Below are positions 10,742 through 23,200 of a DNA stretch of 64,000 nt, one piece after another. Numbering within the stretch: the first letter of the stretch is position 1; every line of letters starts with the position of its first letter. The DNA is from Actinernus sp. WN-2022 (Eukaryota; Cnidaria; Anthozoa; Actiniaria; Actinernidae). Location of the stretch: positions 73,679,537 through 73,743,536 of the forward strand of contig JAOWCC010001589.1 in the NCBI GenBank assembly GCA_030867875.1. The letters are read 5' to 3'. The notes under the pieces were generated by a model. That model was not told where the DNA came from, searched no databases, and saw only the letters and a program-made list of their open reading frames with translations. The position numbers and the translations under genes were made by a program.

Positions 10742-11100
10742 ACCCGCCTCAAAGTCACAGCCATGCACTAGGTGGGTTTAATCTTTCCTGTCATTTGTAC
10801 ATGTAAAAATATCCTGTTAGTCCATTTACCTTATTTAAAAAGGCATCAAAGCAAGGTCAGTTGTCCCAGGAAGGGAACAATCTACAGTCGACTGGCAAAA
10901 AAAAACATTAATTTCCTTATGACATAACAAACACATCAGTATGACAGAAACTGAGACATTTCCGACTGATTGAAAGTTTGCAATCTTTGGGACAACAGGC
11001 CTCGCTTCGATGCCATTGTTACCAGACGTCTTATTGCGTGGGCATGAGATATGAATGTCCATGTACATATCTTTCAAACATTAAATGATCATGGAGTATC

Positions 11101-11271
11101 CTAAGACTTATTCAATGCTGCAAATTCAAGTTTCCTTGGTCTCATGAATTCTTTGATGACATCCATGGTAACATGTTTGCGCCTCTCCTGATGTTGTGCT
11201 ACAAGGGGTTGTATAACTTGTATAAACTCTTTTTTAATTTCTCCTGACAGCATCTTACCACTGGTGTAATC
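11101..11271 (-). CDS. WARS1: WARS1 coding exon 9 (C-terminus and stop)
   Basis: CAG acceptor before 11271; codes [16 protein letters not shown], then the helical end [11 protein letters not shown] and [15 protein letters not shown], stop TAG at 11103-11101. The MRPRKL motif corresponds to the conserved end of eukaryotic TrpRS (MTPRKLSF in human). Confidence 0.95.
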   Translation of the reverse strand, partial: DYTSGKMLSGEIKKEFIQVIQPLVAQHQERRKHVTMDVIKEFMRPRKLEFAALNKS

Positions 11272-14200
11272 CTGAAAATATCCACAAAATAAAACAGATC
11301 AACCTCGGCTCAGTCGAATATGACATATGGACACTTAAGCAGAAGCATGAGGGCCTTTACAGTTCCATTGGAAACTTAGGGGGCATTATTGACCATATTC
11401 CATAATTATAATAATATATACTGTAGATGGAATAGTCTCTTGAAATCACTGGTTTTGGCACAATTTGCACCGTAAGCTACAAATGCTTCCCAACATACAG
11501 TACTATTTCAAATTACACTGTAGTATAAACCAACTAGAGGACTATTATGAATTCTGCATTCTGATTGGCTACACTACTATAGGTCTATTTGTGATAGCCC
11601 ATGGTAGAGAAAAACCGCAAGCATTTTCACGAAATAATATCTTTTCAACTTCAATTTTGTTTCTTTCTATAATTTTCTATGGTCCGACTAGTTAGTTTAT
11701 ACTAAAACAATTAGACCTCTCACCCTCATGGGCTAGGAGTTAAATAACCCATTCGGCTGCACCTCATGGGCTATTGACTCGTAGCCCATGAGGGCGAGAG
11801 TTCTAATTGTTAAAATTTCAACAGGGGAAGTGAAATGTCTCTTGTTCAGGTGAAATTTCACTTCCCCTGTTGAAATGTTTTCGAACAGTACTGTATGATA
11901 TTCAAGATATATTTAGTATAATTCCAGTGGCTAAAATATACAGATATAGATTTGTAGTGACCATTCTATTCTGGAATACAGTAAATAGAATGCACCTTTA
12001 GAGCGAATTATAAGCATTGCATGTGTATTCTCCTCTTTCCCCTCTGACTTGAATAATAGAGATGTAAATAGTTACTCACTATACCTAAATGTTGTCTGTT
12101 CATTTGTTCATGTTTTCTCGTCTGACCATTAATATCATATACAATTTACTACGTTGTTTGGGTACCAGACTCGATTAGTTTTATTAGTTTTTACTTCTGG
12201 TATCCCAGCACAGTACTCTACTCATCATGAATTCTGATTCTTTGTAAGAAAACTAGTATGTTTGCTGAGTGTGAATAAATCATTGTTGTTGTTGTTGTCA
12301 TTATTGGAAAGTTCGCACTCACGTTACTTTATTTGTAGTCATTATTATATTACTCTTATCATTATACAGGTTTCGAAATCTTCACTCTGTACTTCAACAC
12401 TGTATGTAATAAACAACCAGGTTTTTTTTTTAAAGCGATGGTATTCTATTTAACGGCTAGCGGATATATTTTAGTCTGAAGTAGGGTCAGGACTTTGAGA
12501 CCTGATTTAAGCACACCCACACCCCCACCCTGAGGGGGATCCAGGGGTAAAAGGGGATTCAACACAACCCCCCTTTTCTAAATCAAAAACCCCATTCTCT
12601 GTTGAAAACCCCTTCCTCTCCCTCCTGTTTATAAAGAAAAACAAAGAAGTGGCTATGGTCGAATCCCCCTTTCAAACCTACATGTATTGAATCCCCCTCC
12701 CTCCCCCATCAGAGAATCCTGGATCTGCCCCACCCAAAATATTCCCCTGGACATAAAATACACTTTGACCCATGTGCAGCTGCCATAGTCACATGCATGC
12801 ACACACACTCACCTCCTTGATTTGTTGAAGTTTGTCATCATCTTCTAAAAAGAAAGACAAGTACTGGTATGGGATGTCTACTTCAATGTCTCCACCAAGC
12901 TTTCTGTGCTCCTCCACTGTATCCTTTCCTCCTGAGAAGGCGTACTTGTTGATCTGCCACACACACAAAGAAAAGAGGAAATGTGACAAGTGACACCATA
13001 TAAATATATGGCTTGTGATCAAGTTCAAAATTCTTCCTTAGACAACAAATAACGTCATGGAGAATTTAGAATGTGATTAGTAAGAACAGCATAATTAAGT
13101 GACTAGTTGTGATCAAGTTCAAAATTCTCCCCTAATAAGCATTGAATAATATCAAGGAGAATTTAGAATGCATTCAGTAGTCACTTATACTGACTTTTCT
13201 TGCAATGCAAGGACCCTTCAATTATATTCTTCAAGCTACATGTAGTGTATTATTCATTTCTGTGTTGGTCAGTGTGAAATACACTATGGATTTATAGTCC
13301 TGCCACCTTCAGATAAGTAAAAATCATTAGGCTACAAGCAAATCCACCATTTTTTTCTTTGTCACTGTTTGTGATTTGATGCTCTTTGCATTTTTGTCCA
13401 AGTGGAGATTGGGAATGAGTCAAACCCCCACACCCTCCCCCTGAGGTTACTCTTTCCCAATGTTAGCTTGGTCAAAACAAAAAATTACAACAACTATAAA
13501 CATGGATGGTGACCAAGAAAAATCAGGCCTGGCTTACAGTCTAAAAGAATCAGTGGACACATTTTTTGTGCCTGAGAAATCATATCTGTTGACAGAAAAT
13601 TAGAACATCCCTTCTCACCTTTTTCTTAATCTGGTTTGGTGTATCTGACAAGAAGATTGACGAGTTTGGATCACTAGCACTCATCTTTGTCTTTGCTCCT
13701 TGAAGAGCAGGGAAGAATGTCGAAAATATCAGTGAGGGTTTGAGACAACCAATCCTTGGTGCTACATCCCTGGTCAGTCTGAAATATGGATCCTTGATAG
13801 AGTACAATGAAATGTTACATTCACTAATAAATTATTGTGAAATACCTTTTTAACTACATTGTACATGTATGACTCAGTACTCTTGATAAAAAAGGGAAGT
13901 ACAGCAGGGATTCTGTTGGAATTTTATACTGTCAATAGGACATTAATTCATTAGAGCAGTTTTCAATTGAGTCGTCATAAAACCAAAGCCAGTGAGCCAA
14001 TCACATGAGTAAGTAAAAACATCAATGAACCAATCATGAACTGAAGTAGTTCACGATTGGTTTTACTTCAACCAATCACGAGGCATATCAAACACAATCA
14101 TGGATAATTAACCAATCAAATTCGAAAGCAATTACTTTTCGACACTCAACTGAAAACCACTGTTACTATTACATCATTTTACTATTGACTTAACAACCAG

Positions 14201-17200
14201 AATCCTTTTCAAATTCTTTCTCATTCAGATCTTTAAACTCCTTTCAATTGATAATTCCAAGACAATTGGTCCAAATTAGAGGATCAAAAGGATTCACACA
14301 AAGAGTTCTGGTAGTTGTAGTTTTTGCAAAAAAACATCGAATGGCAGGTAATAGAAGGCAATCAGACCAGAGATTGAGCCAGAAGGGACAATTTGGCTTT
14401 TTTGCGAGTGATCTGGCACTTCATTTCCTTTGGAAGGGGGCAAAGCTGGACAATTTGACCGTTATCATATTTTTTCAAGGGACAAATGTGTTTTTAAAGA
14501 AGGAATGTCGCAACCTGGCTCGTTCCCTGCAGACCATGTTAAAAATCTATTTTTGCAAAATAATTGGTCAAAGTCTGGCTGCTGTCTGACAAGAATCTGA
14601 ATCACTGTACAGTGTGGAAAATATTATCCACTTTATAATTCCTAATTATTATAGGACTTGGCATTTTCGAGTGCAAATACAGGATAAAACAAGTGCAAAT
14701 ATGCTAGCATATTACACAAGTCACAAACAGGTTTGCAAAGGTTTATTCAACACTTAATTATATAAACAGTTTTGTGAGCATGCAAGCAACTTGAATAATA
14801 GCCAATCAGCTTTTAGTGCACCGGAAACAGTTTCTTTTCAGCACGAGCACCCCCACCTCCGCTTCCTAAAAGGCTGATAGTTTCTGCTCTCAAGATACAT
14901 GTAGTTTCTTCAAACTGAGCTGTTTTCCTTTTAGACATTGTATAATTAACAAATTGCATACATTTTTCCATTGTCCATACTCATATTGATCATAGAAATG
15001 ATATCATAAATACAGTTCAATGTTATCCCAGTTCAGGTCCCCTTAATTTTCCTCGAGTAATGGCAGTTTTCTTATTATTCTGTAGCCAAAGAGGAAATGT
15101 ATAAATTTCTCTAATTGGAAAACAAAGCACTGAATCCTTTGAGAGCTGTCACATGATCTGACTTGGGACAACAAATGTACAAGCTAAATTGGAGGGATGT
15201 GCAAATAGGGCATAAGTGACTCTTGATCACATTCTAAATTCCCCCTTAGAAAACAAAAAAATTATAGGAGAATTTAGAATCTGATCAGGAGGCACAATAC
15301 ACTCTTTATGCACATAGCCCTTAAATTGGTCTATTGGGACACTATTTTAATAAACTCTATATACATGTAGTTGGCTATATCCACTAAGGGTGGTTATACT
15401 TTGTCTGCATTCTCAGTGGGGTCCTATTATTTAAGGTCCTAATCTGAGAAGATGTGAAGGTCTAACCATGTGCAGATATCAGAGCAAAGGCAGCACATTC
15501 TCCCAATTATTTTAAGACCCTGAGTGGTGGTCCGGCCAGAACCTACAACCTTCCGCACAACAGACCGGTGCTTAACCACTGAGCTAATCATGGGAGGCTA
15601 GAAGTACATGTACCTGCCAACTATCACAGGACACACCTACCTGGTCAATAGCACATGGGATAAGGCATGGGACATCTTTCCTGGCACCAAATGTATGAGG
15701 AAATGAATTACTGAAGGATGGTGCCGCTTGGACAGCAGGGAATGCTATTTTACCTGATTAACAAATGAATGAACAAATATATTATAAATTTAACAAGTAA
15801 TAAATTATTCAAGCTCTTCTGTACTGTGCACTTAGAATGGTAAAACCCATGTCTTTATGATAGTGTGGATCATGGGGAAAAGGTAACTGAGCATGCATAT
15901 TATGCCTAAGTTTTAAGAGTACAGTCATGTGCTCATCAAAGACATCCATTTATCTACAAAATCTATGTAATACTGGTAACTTTAACAAAACTGGTGTTGT
16001 AGAAAATATATGCAAAAAAAGGTTTGAGATCTTATTTGCCTTAATTTAACTCATTTCTCTGGCTTGAACATCTCATTCACAATTTATTGGTGATTGGTAG
16101 GTAGATGATTGGTACTAAGGTAGATGATTGGAAGGTGGTGGTAAGGTTGGTAGCTGATTGGTAAGTGATTGGTAGATGATTAGAAGGTGGTGGGTCGATG
16201 ATTGGTAGGTGGTTGGTAGATGATTGGTAGATAAGTGGAAGGTGGTTCAATGGTAGATGATTGGTAGGTGGTTGGTAGATGATTGGTAGATAAGTGGAAG
16301 GTGGTTCAATGGTAGATGATTGGTAGGTGGTTGGTAGATGATTGGTAGGTGGTTGGTAGGTGATTGGTAGGTGGTTGGTACATTTAGGTGATTGGTAGGT
16401 GATTGGTAGGTGATTGGTAGGTGATTGGTAGATGATTGGTAGGTGGTTGGTAGATGATTGGTAGGTGGTTGGTAGGTGATTGGTAGGTGATTGGTAGGTG
16501 ATTGGTAGGTGGTTGGTACATTTAGGTGATTGGTAGATGATTGGAAGGTGGTTGGTACATGTAGGTGATTGGTAGATGATTGGAAGGTGGTTGGTAGGTG
16601 ATTGGTAGGTGATTGGTAGGTGATTGGTAGATGATTGTTAGGTATTTGGTAGATGATTGGTAGGTGGTTGGTAGGTGATTGGTAGGTGGTTGTTAGGTAT
16701 TTGGTAGATGATTGGTAGGTGATTGGTAGGTGGTTGGTACATTTAGGTGATTGGTAGGTGATTGGTAGGTGATTGGTAGATGATTGGAAGGTGGTTGGTA
16801 CATGTAGGTGATTGGTAGATGATTGGAAGGTGGTTGGTAGATGATTGGTAGGTGATTGGTAGATGATTGTTAGATATTTGGTAGATGATTGGTAGGTGGT
16901 TGGTAGGTGGTTGTTAGGTATTTGGTAGATGATTGGTAGGTGGTTGGTAGGTGATTGGTAGATGATTGTTAGGTATTTGGTAGATGATTGGTAGGTAGTT
17001 GGTAGGTGATTGGTAGGTGGTTGGTACATTTAGGTGATTGGTAGGTGATTGGTAGGTGATTGGTAGATGATTGGTAGGTGGTTGGTAGATGATTGGTAGG
17101 TGGTTGGTAGGTGATTGGTAGGTGATTGGTAGGTGATTGGTAGGTGATTGGTAGGTGGTTGGTACATTTAGGTGATTGGTAGATGATTGGAAGGTGGTTG

Positions 17201-20200
17201 GTACATGTAGGTGATTGGTAGATGATTGGAAGGTGGTTGGTAGGTGATTGGTAGGTGATTGGTAGGTGATTGGTAGGTGATTGGTAGATGATTGTTAGGT
17301 ATTTGGTAGATGATTGGTAGGTGGTTGGTAGGTGATTGGTAGGTGATTGTTAGGTATTTGGTAGATGATTGGTAGGTGGTTGGTAGGTGATTGGTAGGTG
17401 GTTGGTACATTTAGGTGATTGGTAGGTGATTGGTAGGTGATTGGTAGATGATTGGAAGGTGGTTGGTACATGTAGGTGATTGGTAGATGATTGGAAGGTG
17501 GTTGGTAGATGATTGGTAGGTGATTGGTAGATGATTGTTAGATATTTGGTAGATGATTGGTAGGTGGTTGGTAGGTGGTTGTTAGGTATTTGGTAGATGA
17601 TTGGTAGGTGGTTGGTAGGTGATTGGTAGATGATTGTTAGGTATTTGGTAGATGATTGGTAGGTAGTTGGTAGGTGATTGGTAGGTGGTTGGTACATTTA
17701 GGTGATTGGTAGGTGATTGGTAGGTGATTGGTAGATGATTGGAAGGTGGTTGGTACATGTAGGTGATTGGTAGATGATTGGTAGGTGGTTGGTAGGTGAT
17801 TGGTAGGTGGTTGTTAGGTATTTGGTAGATGATTGGTAGGTGATTGGTAGGTGATTGGTAGATGATTGTTAGGTATTTGGTAGATGATTGGTAGGTGGTT
17901 GGTAGGTGATTGGTAGGTGGTTGGTACATTTAGGTGATTGGTAGGTGATTGGTAGGTGATTGGTAGGTGATTGGTAGATGATTGGAAGGTGGTTGGTACA
18001 TGTAGGTGATTGGTAGATGATTGGAAGGTGATTGGTAGGTGGTTGGTACATCGTCAGTCCTCACCATATGGACTGCATCATGCAATGATGATACTCTGGA
18101 AAATCCACTTGTTCAAATCAATCTGAAATTGCACTCAAAGCTGTATTCATGATTACCTTATATGACTACTTGAGCCAGAGTATTACAGTAATAAACCTTT
18201 ACACTTTTCTCACCTATACTGTCACTCTCTCCAAACCCAAAGGTGGCTCTCACTTGGTTGAATGTGATACACTTTTGAATCTTGATAATATTTTTGTAAA
18301 AGTCTGGACAGCCCCTGAAAATAATAACAATTACCCAATATAACATATTATTATAAAAATGTGTCCAAATGTAAAACCACCCTCATGAAAATGCGCCTAT
18401 ATCGGGCTGCAAATGACTCTGGCTGACTGCAAATGCCCTGTGTCTCGTTGGCTCTTGGTCCATCATCCAATCCATTTAGATCATGAATCAGATTTTGATA
18501 CTGACAGGGGAAGCCATTCATGATCAGGTGCAAATCCCACCAATGAGTAATTTTGAAAAGTTTGAAGCATTCATGGAATCTCACCCAAAGCAATATGCAA
18601 AAAAGAAAAGTTCAGTGAAGATGAAAAATTTAACCAGAATTCATTTGCCCTTGTATTTCGATAGTAATACTAATAACATTTATTTTTTATTTTTTTAACC
18701 CTTGCTACACTTGGATCGCAAATGGTAATACTCAGGCTGAATAAACAAATATGCCCTACAAAAGTCATGTTATGGTATTCCCTTATTAACTTGCTCCTGT
18801 GATTAGCTCTGTAATTACTTTCATTAATTGGTTTATTGGTTTTATAACACTCAATCTTAAACCATTCTAAAGCCAAGTAAATGTTTTTACCTACCCTATG
18901 TAGTCCATGTCTGAGAATATAAATGTCTTCTTTACATCAAAGCCACAGGCAATAATGTCTTTTGCATTTTCATAAGCTAATCTATGAGTTTCCTCACATT
19001 CCAGGTGCTTCTTCAAAAAGAACTTCTCATCATCAGTAAGTTGTATTACCAAGGGTACATCAAAAGCTTCTTGTAGATACCTGAAGGGAAAATGGCATCA
19101 TAACGTTCATATAAAAACATGTATACAAATACATGTATGTGGTTCTGGTTACCTGACTGAGCTTTAAGATTTCCCCTGCCATCCCTACAACTTTTTCAAC
19201 CAAAATTTCAACTACCGTATTTTATCACGTATAAGCCTCACCTTTTTTGACTTTCAGATTTTGAAAGTAAAAAAAAATTGTGACAAAGTTGTGGGTGCAG
19301 CTTATATGTGAGTGTTTTCAGAAAACTTTTTTTGCAATGACCGTAAACAAAGCCATATGAACAATAGAAATGGCACATTCAATTCATAGAACACGAGTGT
19401 CAGCAAGATTTCTACTCAAACTCCTCTCCTTCACTTTCCAAAGAAAACTAGCTGTCCAGTTGCCTGTCATCTTCTCTGCTAACTCCTCAAATGGTTCCTA
19501 GTGTTGTTAAAATTCAAGATGGCAGACCACGAACTCAGACACATGCTCATATAGTTTCACCAGAAAATCTTACTTTCTTGTGCGCTTAAAGGAATGAAGT
19601 TCCTTAAATATGTTGTTGGTTAATGGGGGAACAACAGCAGAAGAATTTTGAAGTGATTTAAAGACAGCAGGTTAAAATATACACAAGAAAGGACAAGGAA
19701 AGTTATTGTAACCAATTCGTTGTTGTGATATGACGATCTCTTATGAAGAAGTTTTGCTTCAATTACAGGCATTTATGAACTCGAACACAAGACTACTCTT
19801 ACTGAATTTTGTGGTGCGGCTTATACACGAGGTTTTTCCTTAAACTGTTTATCAGGCTGAAGTTAGGGGTGCGGCTTATACGCGAGGTGCGGCTTGTATG
19901 TGATAAAATAGGTACATGTACATGTATGAGCTTCATATTCAAGACTCAGCCCAGGTTGAGAATCTTGCCAAGATCTTGCCAAAATCTTTGCTAATCATTC
20001 ATGATCATGCAAGATCTTGCCAAGATCTTGGCAAGGTCTTGGCAAGATTAGATCTTGGCTGAGTGTAACAGGAATATTTTTTTTATTTGGCAGCTGCATG
20101 TGCTCGACACTAACTTAGGCTTAAGGTCTTAGGCTAACAAGTCTAAAAAAGTGGTAGCTAGCCTGTAGGTCCAACGTACTAGTACAGGACATTAATACCC

Positions 20201-23200
20201 CTTATTTTCTTAATAGTAAAGAATAGATCACTAATTATCTTTCAGTTTGTGTAAATATTTGTTTAAATTTTACAATATCAAAAAGCAGAGGTTGTTCAGT
20301 AGCTTGCAATTGGTGCCTACTTGGTGATTATATTTAAAAATATATAATTTTTATTTTCCTTTCCTTAATACAGTTAGTTTGTAGGTGAGGAAACAAGGAG
20401 AGGAAACAAAGCCTCTCCCAAGATAGCATTGGTTCAACAAGACTATAAATATTGGATTGTATTTAATCCTGCTCCAGGTCAAGCTTTCCAGTTTGGCTAG
20501 CCCGGGGTAGTTCAATACTACTGACTTTTTAAGCAAAGTGCTCAAACTTTTCCCACAATGCCATTTGGGAGAATTCTGTGCACTTGTTGATGGTACATGT
20601 AGGTCTGGCTGCTTCTGTTAAGGGTTTCCAACGAAATGTGCTCTAATTTTGGACAAAAAAGCCACTGTAAGAGAGCTTAAGAGGACATCATTAAGTCTGA
20701 GGATGGCTGAAAAGTACTTGGTTTGCTTTTAGTAGGCCTTGTGGGGGGATTTCACAGGGTTTTCCCATTGTGTTTTTGCTTTGAGCCACATGAAAAAAAT
20801 CTTCAATGAAATCCTTCAAATCCTTCAAATTCTACAGTTGGTGAGCTTTTTCCCCTGCTAAACCTATTAGGATGTGTTTTTGTCACTTTAAAGCTGCCAG
20901 TGGCTTGAGTCCAAATCATCACTCTTGGTTATAGGGGTAAAAGTCTTATAAAAAAATCCTACAGGAGTCCCAGAGGGGGGGGGGGGGGACCCCTTGTGAA
21001 GTATTTGTTGATTACCCGGCATGCAATTGGAGGTGGGAGCAGGAAAATGTGGTTGAGTGAAGTGCAGTGCAAACATGGCGTGGTTCACAGTTGCTTGGCA
21101 TGTTTTGTGCAAACAAACCTGCTGGTTGGAAAGATTAAACAAGGTACTGTAATGACTGAGTGGTGATTTTGTATTTGCTTTTGATTTCAAGTGCAAATGG
21201 GAAGGCTTTTTTGAGCCGATTTTCAGCTCCTCAAAATTCGTGAAAATTGAAGAAACGAACAATGATCTCCAAAACAAATGAGTTTTTCTCCAAAGTGGGA
21301 GAGTCAAGCCATCCCCATTATAGCTGTGACTTTGAAGTCATTCATCCCTTGAAATAATATTATTGCAACTTAACAAATTGAAGTTAGTTTTTTATGTGTC
21401 TGTCCTAATATTGACAATGATTTTCGTCATAACATGGTCAAAATAGCTGTGGATCCACGAGGCGTCTTTGCCGATTTGTTTTTTTTACAACAACAAAACA
21501 CTTTTAGCTTCAAATGAGTGTGTACAAACTGCCTTTCGAGTCGAAAAGTCCAAAACGTAAACACGTCTTTATGCTTTCCCGAACTCTAGAAAAATACCGA
21601 AGCTACTCTAAACTGTTTGTTTCTACTTAAGAACGTTATGTAAATATCCTGAATAAGAGATTTTAATCACGAACTAGAAGACTATAATATATTTAATTCA
21701 AGACCATTTCTCAGTTCTAGTTCTAAAAGATCGGTCGAACTTGTCACAAAGTCGATCACAAATTAGCCGAAAATGCTTTGTTCGACTCGAGAGAGAGCTA
21801 AAATTTTGACAAATGGCACCACACAAGGAAGTTTGACTCACCGATTAACTTTTCCCAGTGATGAAATGCTTTTAAAATCCTCATTTTCTTGATTTTTGGA
21901 ACAGATGTGTACACAACCTGAATTCACAAATCTCTGCAAAGCCCGCTTCGAAAGCCGGCCGCGCGTCTGTTAAAATATTGCATATGAAAATTAGCCAATC
22001 AGATTGTGAGAAAATTGGCGGTTGTTGTAAAAATTGTATTTCCAGCATGTCTAGGTTTGATGCAATAATTTTCTCCAGGTACATGCTTCATATTGGGCAG
22101 TTATGGGTGCAGGAGGGAAAGGGTTAAACAAGTGAACAGTGAACATAAGTTTTTCTTGCATCAATGAACATACCAGTAAAAGTTGTGTTAGCTACTATGA
22201 CCTTACTTTGTAAATATAAAGGGAATTAAGTGACCCAAATGCATTGACTCTGAAGAAGGTCCTCTGCCTGTATACAAGTAGAATGGTTTGCCTTTCTCGT
22301 ACATATCCAGCATTACATCAAGGTCCCTAAGATACAAATTATGTTGACATATATGTTAGTATAAGTTGTATGAAATGTACATTATGCCGACAAAGGCCAC
22401 ATGGGACAGCTAAAAGGTCAAAAGGATTAAATTTGTAATGAGAGATGGTAAAGGTTATTTCTTTATTACACTTTATTCAGGGTTGTCAGTAGTGGTTCAC
22501 ATGCCAAACATATAATTCAAGAGAAACTTGGGCAAAATAGGCAGGTACTTTCAAAGGGGCTCTGTCATGAGATGCGCATGAACAGGTTTCAAGCAATTTA
22601 ATGATATGCATAACACTTGAAAAATTGTAATGAGTTTCGGTTCCTTGCGATCACGATACAACGACAGTTATACCATGGTAGCCTTGGATTCTTTTGTTCT
22701 CCGAGGCACATTTAAAGCACTAATTTTCCCTGATGGCAGGGATATTTAGAAATATGCATATTTCTAAATTTCCCCTGCATGCGTAATGAGGGAAAATTAG
22801 AAGAGAATGCAGGCTGGAAGTGAGAAGGTCAAATTAAGCATCAACTCCTGCTCCCCTCTGGCACGACTAGCCCTACGCTCCCGGATGAAAAATACTGAAT
22901 CCAAACTGACCTGTCTTCATCATAACCTTCAATGTAATACATGTGGGATGACCTATTTCAATCTGCATATTCTTCTCTTAATTTCTCAAACCCGCTTCTT
23001 CCATGTGGGATACTTAAAACCATAAACGTGACGTAATTAAAATCCATTCATGCTCTTTGAATATTTAGTCAACCGCATAATTACATTGTATTTTAGTGTT
23101 ATTCTTCTCAAAAACAACACGCTTTTCCCCAAGGGAACCCAGGGTCGTTTAATCAATAGCACTCAGTCAAGCATTAAACAAAACGTTTTCGAAAGCAACT

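Noticed and set aside
16247..18051. Long minus-strand frames encoding ([11 protein letters not shown])n peptides
   Set aside because: They come from an 11-bp tandem repeat with no stop codons in these frames; the frame has no start context or splice support and lies in a WARS1 intron.
20888..21307. 139-codon minus frame as a gene
   Set aside because: No recognisable domain, odd composition and a poly-G run inside; it lies in WARS1 intron 3.
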